Positions 51,231-58,827 of a stretch of DNA of 64,000 nt are shown piece by piece. Every line of letters starts with the position of its first letter. Position 1 is the stretch's first letter. The stretch spans positions 124,001 to 188,000 of the forward strand of contig JBCCUL010000004.1 of NCBI GenBank assembly GCA_039197065.1. The letters run 5' to 3'. Under the pieces are notes generated by a model. It saw nothing but the letters and a program-made list of their open reading frames with translations, was not told the DNA's origin and did no database searches. A program made the position numbers and the translations under genes. The DNA is from JANQPX01 sp039197065. GTDB taxonomy: Bacteria > Pseudomonadota > Alphaproteobacteria > Geminicoccales > Geminicoccaceae.

Positions 51231-51878
51231 ATGAGCGATTGGATCGAACGTCTGGAGAAGGTCTATACGGGCGTCGTGCACGACGTCATGCGCGGCATGG
51301 GGCTTTCGAGCTTCACCCTGCCCCAGGAAATTCGGCCGCTGTTTCCGGACCAGACGCTGGCCGGCGTCGTCTCGACCGTGAGCGGCAAGGTGGATACTTC
51401 AGCCGATGCCCACACCACGCTTTACGAATGGACGGGTCTGCTTTCCAAGGCGAAGCCGGATACCGTCCTGATCTGCCAGCCCAATGACAGCGTCATCGCC
51501 CATATGGGCGAACTCTCGGCGGAAGTGCTCAAGCTCAAAGGCGTGCGCGGTTACGTCGCCGACGGCGGCTGCCGGGACGTCAACTTCATCATCGAGCAGA
51601 ATTTCCCGGTCTGGTACCGCTACCACACGCCAAGAGACGTCGTCGGCTACTGGCTGCCGGAACGTTTCGAGGAGCCCATCACCATCGGCGAGGTCACGAT
51701 CCACCCCGGCGACTACGTGCTCGGCGATCGCGACGGCATGGTGATCCTGCCCAAAGACAAAGCCCCCGAGATCATCCAGGCCGCCGAACAGGCCGTCTCC
51801 ACCGAAAACAAGGTCCGCACCGCCATCCTCGACGGCATGGACCCCCAAGAAGCCTACCTAAAATACGGCAAATTCTGA
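51231..51878 (+). CDS. RraA family protein (HMG aldolase-like)
   Basis: The 215-residue product shows YTGVVHDVMRGMGL, the family core GELSAEVLKLKGVRGYVADGGCRDVNFI (with the DGGxRD catalytic loop) and VLGDRDGMVILP. These are traits of RraA/class II pyruvate aldolases such as 4-hydroxy-4-methyl-2-oxoglutarate aldolase. The DGGCRD and GDRDG motifs supply the metal and substrate ligands. The gene is monocistronic and follows a divergent TauE gene. Because many relatives are aldolases, I prefer that over the RNase regulator role. Confidence 0.88.
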   Translation: MSDWIERLEKVYTGVVHDVMRGMGLSSFTLPQEIRPLFPDQTLAGVVSTVSGKVDTSADAHTTLYEWTGLLSKAKPDTVLICQPNDSVIAHMGELSAEVLKLKGVRGYVADGGCRDVNFIIEQNFPVWYRYHTPRDVVGYWLPERFEEPITIGEVTIHPGDYVLGDRDGMVILPKDKAPEIIQAAEQAVSTENKVRTAILDGMDPQEAYLKYGKF

Positions 51879-51991
51879 CCGGACGCCGGTCAGCGGTTAC
51901 TTGCCTGAGCGAGGAACCGCAGCGTCTGAGCCCGCCATGAAAACGCCCGAAAACCTGGGCGCAAACCGTTGCTCCAGGATCCACCGGTCCA

Positions 51992-52012
51992 AGTCAACGA
52001 GGTGGCCGCGCC
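51992..52012. repeat. Copy 3 of the dispersed 21-bp repeat
   Basis: AGTCAACGAGGTGGCCGCGCC differs at one base from the copy at 14457-14477. It lies between the RraA gene and the converging DUF971 gene. CCACC just upstream and GGTGG within the repeat can pair. A nearby CCAGGATCCACCGGTCCA is similar to the arm of the family A repeat. Confidence 0.45.
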
Positions 52013-52019
52013 ACCGCCA

Positions 52020-52388
52020 CTAAGGGTCGCGGCTTAGGCCTTGGGCTTCGAGGGCCTGGAGATAGGCCTGCCAGACCTCGTCCTGATGGGTGCCGAGCTG
52101 GTGGAGGTAGAGCCAGGTGAAGATGCCGGTGTCGTGCATGTCGTCGAACTTGATCTTGATCGCGTAATTGCCGACGGGCTCGACGTCCATGATGCCGACA
52201 TGGCGTCGTCCGGCGATGGTCACCTTCTGGCTGGGGCCGTGGCCCTGCACCTCGGCGGACGGGCTTTCCACGCGCAAGAGTTCCGCCGGCAGGCTGAAGC
52301 TCTCGCCGTTGTCGAAGGTGACGTTCAGGCGTTTTTCCTGCCGGTCGACACGGATTTCGGTCGGCCAGGGCGCTGCGTCGTCGTTCAT
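52020..52388 (-). CDS. DUF971 domain protein (gamma-butyrobetaine hydroxylase N-terminal-like)
   Basis: The 122-residue product begins with the pattern EIRVDRQEKRLNVTFDNGESFSLPAELLRVESPSAEVQGHG and ends GIFTWLYLHQLG. It contains the VGNYAIKIKFDDMHDTGIFTWL block of DUF971 proteins. These small beta-rich proteins are often near FeS cluster assembly or Mrp proteins and resemble the N-terminal part of gamma-butyrobetaine dioxygenase. It overlaps the Trm112-like gene by ATGA. The function is unknown. Confidence 0.9.
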   Translation of the reverse strand: MNDDAAPWPTEIRVDRQEKRLNVTFDNGESFSLPAELLRVESPSAEVQGHGPSQKVTIAGRRHVGIMDVEPVGNYAIKIKFDDMHDTGIFTWLYLHQLGTHQDEVWQAYLQALEAQGLSRDP

Positions 52389-52672
52389 CCGTCCGACGTC
52401 CCGCCGACAGCACTCGGCCGATCGGCTTTGACGGCATCGGGGATCGCCTCGTCCTCGCCGAGCGTGCGCGCCTCATCCACCAGCATGATCGGAATGCCAT
52501 CCTTGATCGGATAGGCGAGGCCCGCCTGCTCGCTCACCAGTTCCTGGCGTACGCGATCGTAGCGAAGCGTCGACTTGGTCAGCGGACAGACCAGGATATC
52601 CAGAAGCTTAGGATCCACGGCAGAAATCGGTTGCTGAGGTTTCTCGGATACGGAGCCTGTCTCGTCAGTCAT
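52385..52672 (-). CDS. Trm112 family zinc-binding-type protein
   Basis: The 95-residue product contains LLDILVCPLTKSTLRYDRVRQELVSEQAGLAYPIKDGIPIMLVDEAR, the typical YcaR/Trm112 core. Only one Cys of the zinc knuckle remains (CPLTKS instead of CPxCK), so metal binding is unlikely. The ATG at 52672 is chosen over two upstream TTG codons. It is cotranscribed with the DUF971 gene. Confidence 0.9.
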   Translation of the reverse strand: MTDETGSVSEKPQQPISAVDPKLLDILVCPLTKSTLRYDRVRQELVSEQAGLAYPIKDGIPIMLVDEARTLGEDEAIPDAVKADRPSAVGGTSDG

Positions 52673-52719
52673 GTCCAAGTCCAAAACGAAGGTCGACGGT
52701 CCAGGCCGCGCCTGGCTGG

Positions 52720-53406
52720 TTAGTGGCGGGCGCTGAGATTGTCGTCGGTGAGTGTGCCCATTCTCAAGAGCGCCACCAGGGTTTTGGCGAGATCGGCCGC
52801 ATCGGCGGTCTCGAGGAGGGCCTGCTTTTCCGGCGGCTCGAAGGGGCAGATCATGGCGAGCGAGGTCAGGAGGCCTTCGAGCGGCGCGCGCTCGATCTGT
52901 CCCCAGTCCACGCTGATGTCATGCACCGCGAAATAGCTGCGCAGCGCTTCGACCAGCTCGGGCCTAATATCCTTGGGCGCGGCCTGGGTTTCAAGATCGC
53001 CTTGCCAGGGATGGAAATCGGCGATCACCTGCCGATAGGGCGTCGCGACCGTCAGCTCCTCGGCGATCTCGAAGCGGCAGAGACCGGTGAGCGTGATGAG
53101 ATTGCGCCCATCCTCCGTACTCTCGAAATTGGTGATCTCGCCGGCGCAGCCCACTGGATAGAGCTCGTTCTCACCGTCGCCGCCTGACGCCGCCGGGTTC
53201 GGCTGGATCATGCCGATCACCTTGTCGCCGCGCATGGCGTCCTTGGTCATCTGCAGATAGCGCGGCTCGAAGATGTTGAGCGGCAGGTTACCGCCCGGCA
53301 GCAGGATGGCGCCGGAAAGCGGGAAAATCGGAAAGCGGCTCGGCAGGCGAGAGAGGGAACCCTGGTCGCTGCCGGGCGTGCTGTCATGGTCGCTGAAAGT
53401 TGTCAT
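52720..53406 (-). CDS. Lon N-terminal domain-like protein (substrate-binding LON domain only)
   Basis: The 228-residue product has LPSRFPIFPLSGAILLPGGNLPLNIFEPRYLQM, the PUA-like LON substrate-binding fold, and lacks the ATPase and protease parts of Lon. It includes VGCAGEITNFESTEDGRNLITLTG and RFEIAEEL. Members are common in alphaproteobacteria next to Trm112 and CnoX genes, as here. The role may be protein quality control; this is not proven. Confidence 0.9.
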   Translation of the reverse strand: MTTFSDHDSTPGSDQGSLSRLPSRFPIFPLSGAILLPGGNLPLNIFEPRYLQMTKDAMRGDKVIGMIQPNPAASGGDGENELYPVGCAGEITNFESTEDGRNLITLTGLCRFEIAEELTVATPYRQVIADFHPWQGDLETQAAPKDIRPELVEALRSYFAVHDISVDWGQIERAPLEGLLTSLAMICPFEPPEKQALLETADAADLAKTLVALLRMGTLTDDNLSARH

Positions 53407-53491
53407 GACATTTCATATAGCGCGCGGGTCGCTATTCTCCATTGAACAGTGCGCCATCGGTCGATCTACCCCGTAATCTAGTACCGCAGGC

Positions 53492-54415
53492 TTACGAGAA
53501 CAGGACCGCGGAGAGCTGTTTTCGGCCGGCGACGGTCGCCGGATGCATCGGGCCGAGCGCTTCGAAGAACTTGATGAGCTGCTTGCGCGCCGCCTGATCC
53601 TGCCAGTCGCGATCGGTCTTGATCACATGCAAAAGCTGCTCCATCGCCTCGCCGGTCTGACCGCGCAGAAACATCGCGGTCGCGAGATCGAGGCGCGCCT
53701 CGTGATCCTTGCCGTTCGCCTCCAGACGCCTGGCAAGCTCGGCGGGATCGGGCAGCGTGCCGGCTTCCTCGGCAAGGCTGAGTGCCGCCTTGGCGCCGGT
53801 GATGTCTACATGATTGGCCTGTTCCTTGGCGACGGCATCCAGGCGCGCGCGCGCCGCCGCCGCACGCCCCAGACCGATCTCGGCACGCGCGGCCCCTGCG
53901 ATCGCCTCGGCATTGGCGGGCTCGTCGGCCAGCACCTGCTGAAAAATGTCGAGGGCGATCTCGAGCTGACCGGCGTTCAGCGCCTCCTTCGCCTGCTCGA
54001 TGCCCATTTCCGCCGCACCCGGCCCGATCGGACCCGCCAGCCGCTCGATAAACGCCTTGATCTGGCTCTCCGGCAAAGCGCCCTGAAAACCGTCCGCAGG
54101 CTGGCCGTTCTTGAAGGCGTAGACCATCGGGATGGACTGAATGCGCAGCTGCTGCGCCAGCGCCTGGTTCTCGTCGATATTGATCTTGACGAGACGCACG
54201 GCGCCGGCCGCCGCCTGCACCACCTTCTCCAGAACCGGCGTGAGCTGCTTGCAGGGCTCGCACCAGGGCGCCCAGAAGTCGACGATCACCGGCACATTCC
54301 GGGACGCCTCGATCACACCGGCCATGAAGCTCTTGGTATCGCCATCCTTGATGAGATCGCCGCCGCCACCGGCGGCCGGTTCCTTCTCGCCCATAAGCCC
54401 AGATAACAACGCCAT
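53492..54415 (-). CDS. CnoX-like thioredoxin/TPR chaperone
   Basis: The 307-residue product has an N-terminal thioredoxin domain (about 20-130) with VIVDFWAPWCEPCKQLTPVLEKV and the cis-Pro IQSIPMVYAF. A TPR domain follows (about 140-300), beginning EQAKEALNAGQLEIALDIFQQVLA. The active site is CEPC rather than CGPC. CnoX (YbbN) proteins combine holdase activity with thiol protection; the intact CxxC suggests redox activity, as described for Caulobacter. It precedes the Lon-N domain gene in the same direction. Confidence 0.9.
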   Translation of the reverse strand: MALLSGLMGEKEPAAGGGGDLIKDGDTKSFMAGVIEASRNVPVIVDFWAPWCEPCKQLTPVLEKVVQAAAGAVRLVKINIDENQALAQQLRIQSIPMVYAFKNGQPADGFQGALPESQIKAFIERLAGPIGPGAAEMGIEQAKEALNAGQLEIALDIFQQVLADEPANAEAIAGAARAEIGLGRAAAARARLDAVAKEQANHVDITGAKAALSLAEEAGTLPDPAELARRLEANGKDHEARLDLATAMFLRGQTGEAMEQLLHVIKTDRDWQDQAARKQLIKFFEALGPMHPATVAGRKQLSAVLFS

Positions 54416-54739
54416 GGTCTTTTCCTGCTGAATTTAAGAAGCGTTCCGGCCCCAGGCCGAGCAAAGAGTCAACGCCGGCCCGCGCCGGGCCAAATCTGGC
54501 GCTAACATGGCGAAACGCCCCGCCCGGATCAAGCCCGCAGCGGCGGGCCCGCGCCGGGACAGGATCGCCGGCCGGCGTTGAGGCCGGAATGCCGGCCGGC
54601 ATTGACTGGAGGTTGTCTCGGCCGACCGCCTACATATCCCATGACGAAATCCACCGCCGACCCACTTGCCAAACCCCGGTGTTTCTCCTAAATACCCTCA
54701 ATCGTCCGGCGCACCACACGTCGCCGTCGACGATCGCGA

Positions 54740-54814
54740 GCGGGCGTAGCTCAGGGGTAGAGCACAACCTTGCCAAGGTTGGGGTCGTGAGTTCGAATCT
54801 CATCGCCCGCTCCA
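54740..54814 (+). tRNA. tRNA-Gly(GCC)
   Basis: A full cloverleaf is visible: acceptor stem GCGGGCG/CGCCCGC, D arm with AGCTCAGGGGTAGAGC, anticodon stem CAACC/GGTTG with loop TTGCCAA, and T arm GTTCGAATC. The discriminator T and encoded CCA are at 54811-54814. The anticodon is GCC. It lies between the CnoX-like gene and a lower-GC islet. Confidence 0.97.
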
Positions 54815-54948
54815 TATTTCTCAATGACTCAGACAACATCGCAGCGGATTAAGAACTCCCGGCGGCATCTGTGGCAGAACGCGTATGTTCAGCGTTGAAG
54901 CTAAAGGAGTCGCTTTCGACCCGCAGGTTTGCTGCAAAGGAATGGTTG

Positions 54949-55854
54949 ATGACACTCGTTCTCGCCATCTCTGGCCCCTGGTCAATGTGGATGCTGACGG
55001 ATCGTCGGCTTTCAGCACCGGGGAAGATCAAGAGCGACAATGCGTGCAAGGTTATGACGCTGGACTCATTGGCCAACTGCGCAATCCTTGGTTACGCTGG
55101 ACTAGGAATGACGGGACGCGGAACCCAGCCCTCGGATTGGATGAGCCGGGTGCTCCGCGGTCGAAAGCTGACGGTTGAACAGTCATTGATAGTGCTCGGA
55201 CAGGCAGCAGCGCGCGAGTTCCCGCGCCATCTGGATAGAATACAAGACGAAAGACTGCGAAATCACCAGATCATTGCCACCGCACTCATTGATGGGGAAA
55301 GCAGACTCTACTCGCTAGACGCGAAGTACTCTTCTAGTCGAGGCGGATATCATTTTCAGCTCAGTCGGTGCGATGAGACAAATCCACCGCGAGTTAGGCA
55401 AATTATTGTTGCTGGCTCGGGTAAAGACAGCTTTGATCCTGACGAGGCGGAGATCAATGAACTGCTTTCGAAGATTGGCGCTTGCGAGCGGAATAAAGTG
55501 CGACCAGAAATCGTGTCCGAACATCTCGCCAACATCAACAACAGAGTGCATCATTCTGACGAAACCGTAGGACCCAACTGTATCGTGATTTGGCGCTTCA
55601 AACGCGGCGGCATTCGGAACGGAGGAGGCGGAATAGAGAGTTACAATGGCCTTAAGAGGAGAGGTCAAGCGTGGCCACCGAAGATCGTGAATGGCTTCGA
55701 CACCAAGGCCATTGAAGAGCGATTGATGCCGATCTTTGAGGAGAAAGTCGCGAAACCGATGGGTGAGGGCAAAGAGATTCAGGGCATGAACAAGGATGAA
55801 ATGAACGCCGCCATTGCCGACTTGCCTACAGGTCCAGACGAGCGACTTCGTTGA
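54949..55854 (+). CDS. Putative Ntn-hydrolase-like protein in a tRNA-adjacent islet
   Basis: The 301-residue product begins MTLVLAISGPWSMWMLTDRRLSAPGK, like the strand-turn opening of proteasome-type Ntn hydrolases. It continues NAILGYAGLGMTGRGTQPSDW (here NCAILGYAGLG), then LAISxxx-type helices and a C-terminal charged part. After removing Met the second residue would be Thr, the usual nucleophile. An AAGGAAT lies before the ATG. The codon usage has visibly more AT than the neighbours, and the gene starts 135 bases after tRNA-Gly, a common insertion place. The enzyme call is tentative. Confidence 0.6.
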   Translation: MTLVLAISGPWSMWMLTDRRLSAPGKIKSDNACKVMTLDSLANCAILGYAGLGMTGRGTQPSDWMSRVLRGRKLTVEQSLIVLGQAAAREFPRHLDRIQDERLRNHQIIATALIDGESRLYSLDAKYSSSRGGYHFQLSRCDETNPPRVRQIIVAGSGKDSFDPDEAEINELLSKIGACERNKVRPEIVSEHLANINNRVHHSDETVGPNCIVIWRFKRGGIRNGGGGIESYNGLKRRGQAWPPKIVNGFDTKAIEERLMPIFEEKVAKPMGEGKEIQGMNKDEMNAAIADLPTGPDERLR

Positions 55855-56159
55855 CGCAGGGTTGTAATCTCTCCCTGGGCTTCTGACGCTTGGAAGTTCT
55901 AAGCCCAAACGCGGATTGCTACCCCACCTGCGACAAGGAACCGTAGTACGCTTGATGAACAATGATCATCGCTTTCATCGACCCAAATTCTTTATGGACG
56001 TTAACTCTTTCTTCGTAAGTCATGGTTAGCGTTGTTAACCGGTATCCCGAAGCGGAAGGGCGAGCTTCACTCCGGTTTGTGGTCCGATCCGTCCGTGATT
56101 CGTTGTCATCTGGCAGTGACGGCGAAAATCGTAGGGGCCGGTTAGGAGGTTTGTCATCA

Positions 56160-56258
56160 CGAAGCGCTTTTGTGTGTACGAGTGGGCACTTCTCGGCCTG
56201 ATGACGATCCAGACACTGATACAGTTGTATCAGACCTGGGTCATTGTTCAGCTAGGAT
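56160..56258 (+). CDS. Possible short membrane peptide with non-standard start (about 33 aa)
   Basis: TAGGAGG lies at the right distance before an in-frame ATC followed by ACG AAG CGC. The reading frame then gives TKRFCVYEWALLGLMTIQTLIQLYQTWVIVQLG and a stop, a compact hydrophobic peptide. There is no ATG, GTG or TTG in the ideal place; a GTG six codons later and an ATG further on are alternatives. The terminator begins 9 bases after the stop. ATC starts are very rare, so this is tentative. Confidence 0.3.
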
Positions 56259-56267
56259 AATGTCCAT

Positions 56268-56303
56268 GGGCGTCCCTTCCGGAAGGGGACGCCCAATTTT
56301 TTT
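56268..56303 (+). terminator. Strong Rho-independent terminator
   Basis: GGGCGTCCC and GGGACGCCC form a perfect stem (9 bp) around TTCCGGAAG, followed by AA and seven T residues. It is the best terminator in the window. It would end a short transcript from the region upstream. Confidence 0.9.
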
Positions 56304-56609
56304 GGATTTTATCAAGCAAAAGAAAACCCTCCCAAAAGCTGGCACTCATGGGAGGGTTGCGTTCTTCGAGGTCTGTCAAACAGGACTTCTTGGCCAAGAA
56401 AAGCCGCTGCGAGCGCCTGTTATGTGTGTACGATCGGAACTTTACGCAGTGGAGATTAACAATCGGTAAACTCTACTGCAAAAAAAGAACAGGCGGTAAA
56501 GATAAAATGCCGATTAAATTGAGATCTTTCAAGTATAGATCAGTCCATGCGTTATCATGATATAGCTGTGTCATTCCAGCCAGCCTCGACTACTCCGCAC
56601 GCTTCCAAA

Positions 56610-57716
56610 TCAAAGATGCATCGAGCGATCCGGTTCGCCGAGTTGGTCGGTGTCGATGGTCAGGCCGAGGCCCGGTCCTTCGGGCGGTAGGATCATGCCG
56701 TCGCGGCGGGATGGGGCGCTTGGGGCGAGGCGGGGGGCGACGTAGCTGGAGAGGTCGCAGACGTTCAGGACCATGTCCGGCGGCGTGGCGGCGGCGAGGT
56801 GGAGGGCGGTTGCCGTTGCGATGTCGGAGCCCCAGCAATCCTCGATGCACATCTTGGCGCCGAGATGGCGGCAGAGGTCGCGCGCCTGCCTGAGCGCCGA
56901 GAGGCCGCCGAATTTGGAGGTTTTCAGAGCGACCGCATCCATGCAGCCGAGGTCGTGGGCGCGTAGCAGCGATGCCGTGTCGTGGGCGTTTTCATCGAGC
57001 TTCATCGGCAGGCCGGTTGCAGCGCGCACGGCGGCGCAATCGTCAAGCTGCCGGCAAGGCTGCTCCAGCATCACGTCCATGTCGAGGACGGCGCGGCCGA
57101 CCCGGGTCGCGTCCAGGCGGCTCGCGCCGCAATTCCAATCGCCATAGACCAGCGGCCCCGGACCGACCGCCTCGCGCACCAGCCGAAGGCGGGCGACATC
57201 CTTCTCCCAGTCCCGATCCGCGCCGAGCTTTGCCTGAAACTGGGTGATGCCATCGCCCTGGGCGTCTTTCGCGATGCGCGCCATCTCCTCGGGCTCGAGG
57301 CAGGAGATGGAATGGTAGAGCGGCAGCGCCTCCGCTTGACGGCCACCTAGAAGAGCGTAAAGCGGCAGGTCCGCGATCTTGCCGAGCAAGTCCCATAGCG
57401 CGATGTCGATCGCGGACTTCGCGTAGACATGGCCGGGCAGATGCCGATCCAGACGCGCCATCAAGGCTTCCGGTCCCACCGGATCGGCGCCCAGGATCAC
57501 ATCAGCCATTTCCTCAATCGCCGGCGCCACGCCGCGGGCATAGGCGGCGAGATAGTGGGGGATCGGGCAGACTTCGCCCCAGCCGGCAAGGCCGCCATCG
57601 GTGTCCAGCCTGAGCACCACCGTCTCCACGGTCTCGCAGGCCTTGCCGTCCGTCATGTAATAGGGGACGTGGCTGGTAAGCGGCCGATGCCAGAGCGTGA
57701 TGCCGGTGATCATCAT
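56610..57716 (-). CDS. Mandelate racemase/muconate lactonizing (enolase superfamily) enzyme 1
   Basis: The 368-residue product has the enolase superfamily layout: a capping domain (about 1-125), then a barrel with catalytic Lys in FQAKLG, metal ligands Asp (GDWN), Glu (LEQPC) and Asp/Glu (LDENAHD), and a second Lys in ALKTSKFGG. Two lysines facing each other fit an epimerase/racemase. The sequence resembles the hydroxyproline-betaine epimerase HpbD (QIKIG, DGNRS, LEQPC, LDES, KLTRIGG). The ATG at 57716 lies one base after the stop of the preceding gene. It is the last gene of the leftward operon. Confidence 0.87.
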   Translation of the reverse strand: MMITGITLWHRPLTSHVPYYMTDGKACETVETVVLRLDTDGGLAGWGEVCPIPHYLAAYARGVAPAIEEMADVILGADPVGPEALMARLDRHLPGHVYAKSAIDIALWDLLGKIADLPLYALLGGRQAEALPLYHSISCLEPEEMARIAKDAQGDGITQFQAKLGADRDWEKDVARLRLVREAVGPGPLVYGDWNCGASRLDATRVGRAVLDMDVMLEQPCRQLDDCAAVRAATGLPMKLDENAHDTASLLRAHDLGCMDAVALKTSKFGGLSALRQARDLCRHLGAKMCIEDCWGSDIATATALHLAAATPPDMVLNVCDLSSYVAPRLAPSAPSRRDGMILPPEGPGLGLTIDTDQLGEPDRSMHL

Positions 57717-57717
57717 G

Positions 57718-58827
57718 TCAAAGGCCATAGACCGCGAGCGGTGCGCCCAGCCACGCCTCGTCAGGCGCAAAACCGAGGCCCGGCGTGTCGTCCACCGTCA
57801 ATCGGCCACCGTCATTCCGCGCCCCTCGTCCGGGCGCCGGATCCACCGTCAGCATGTCCTGACAGGCCCAGCCGCCGAGCCGGAACTCAGCCGGGATCGA
57901 TTGCGCGAGATGCGCGGCTTCGGTATCGGCGAGCACGCTGCCGCCGGTCGCCATGACATACATCTGAATGCCGTGCGCAAGCGCGATGTCGCGGATACGT
58001 CTGGCCTTGGTCAGTCCACCGACCCGGTTGAGCTTAATCCCGAAGGTATCAGCGATGCCATGCGTTACGATTCGGACAGCGTCCTGCAAGGTGACTAAGC
58101 TCTCATCGACGCTGATCGGCGTGGTCGTCACTTCGCGAATCGCGGCGATGTCGTCGAGCGTCTCGCCGGGCTGCTCGACCGTGATCCCGAGATCGGCAAC
58201 CGCATTCATCACGATGGAGGCCTCACGCCGCGTCCAGGCGCGATTCACATCATAGAGAATGCGCTCGTCGGCGAGCCGGCGCTCTTCGAGATAGCGAATC
58301 CTCGCAATGTCCCGCTCAATATCGCCGCCGACCTTGGCCGAGTGCACCTTGTAGCCCCTGTCGCGATAGGACTGGATGATGCCGAGCATGGTGTCGGGCT
58401 CGCCGGAGGAGACCGAGGAGGCGATCCAGGTGCCTTCCTCGCCCCGCCCGCCGAGCATGTCGGCAATCGACAGGCCCGCCGCCTGCCCTGCGATGTCCCA
58501 GCAAGCCATGTCGATCGGGGCTTTGGCGTAGAGGTGGCCAGGAAGGCAGAGATCCATCGCTCTTTCGATGTGGTCGAGCGCGCGCGGCTCGCGCCCGAGG
58601 ATCGCGTCAGCCATGGTCTCGATGCCGGCGCGAATGCCGGGGCCGTGGGCGGGCACATAGGTGTGCCCCCAGGGCGTTCCCTCGCCCCAGCCGGTGATGC
58701 CCTCATCCGTCTCCAGCTTGACGAAGGTCGCATCGAGCACGTCGAAACGAAGGCGGCCGCCGGAAAGCCAATAGGGATCCCTGAGCGGCAGGTCCTTCTG
58801 ATAGACGCTGATGCGCGTGATCTTCAT
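57718..58827 (-). CDS. Mandelate racemase/muconate lactonizing (enolase superfamily) enzyme 2
   Basis: The 369-residue product, a paralogue of the next gene, contains HSAKVGG (Lys), YDVNRAW (Asp), TVEQPGE (Glu), SVDESLV (Asp/Glu) and FGIKLNRVGG (second Lys). Both acid/base lysines and all metal ligands are present. The N-terminal cap MKITRISVYQKDLPLRDPYWLSGG closes the active site. Having two such enzymes in one operon suggests two different substrates or both stereochemical steps. Its start overlaps the dehydrogenase stop in TGATG. Confidence 0.9.
   Translation of the reverse strand: MKITRISVYQKDLPLRDPYWLSGGRLRFDVLDATFVKLETDEGITGWGEGTPWGHTYVPAHGPGIRAGIETMADAILGREPRALDHIERAMDLCLPGHLYAKAPIDMACWDIAGQAAGLSIADMLGGRGEEGTWIASSVSSGEPDTMLGIIQSYRDRGYKVHSAKVGGDIERDIARIRYLEERRLADERILYDVNRAWTRREASIVMNAVADLGITVEQPGETLDDIAAIREVTTTPISVDESLVTLQDAVRIVTHGIADTFGIKLNRVGGLTKARRIRDIALAHGIQMYVMATGGSVLADTEAAHLAQSIPAEFRLGGWACQDMLTVDPAPGRGARNDGGRLTVDDTPGLGFAPDEAWLGAPLAVYGL

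Larger units (their letters stand above)
55855..56609. other. AT-enriched region with a putative short transcript and no firm gene
   Basis: This 755-base region after the Ntn-like gene has no convincing protein gene longer than 40 residues. It has one short frame at 56160-56258 with a strong upstream TAGGAGG, followed by a strong terminator at 56268-56303. An open frame at 56170-56469 reads through the terminator and is rejected. The last 300 bases (to 56609) are AT-rich with no features found. Confidence 0.5.

Noticed and set aside
55990..56040. A CtrA site near TTAACTCTTTC
   Set aside because: The second TTAA half is missing at the 7-base spacing.
56170..56469. A 99-codon + frame across the strong terminator
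   Set aside because: It reads through the perfect hairpin and T-run, lacks a ribosome site and has no coherent composition.
54790..56610. An attachment-site duplicate of the tRNA-Gly 3' end
   Set aside because: No second copy of the T-arm/acceptor sequence was found downstream, and no integrase gene is present.
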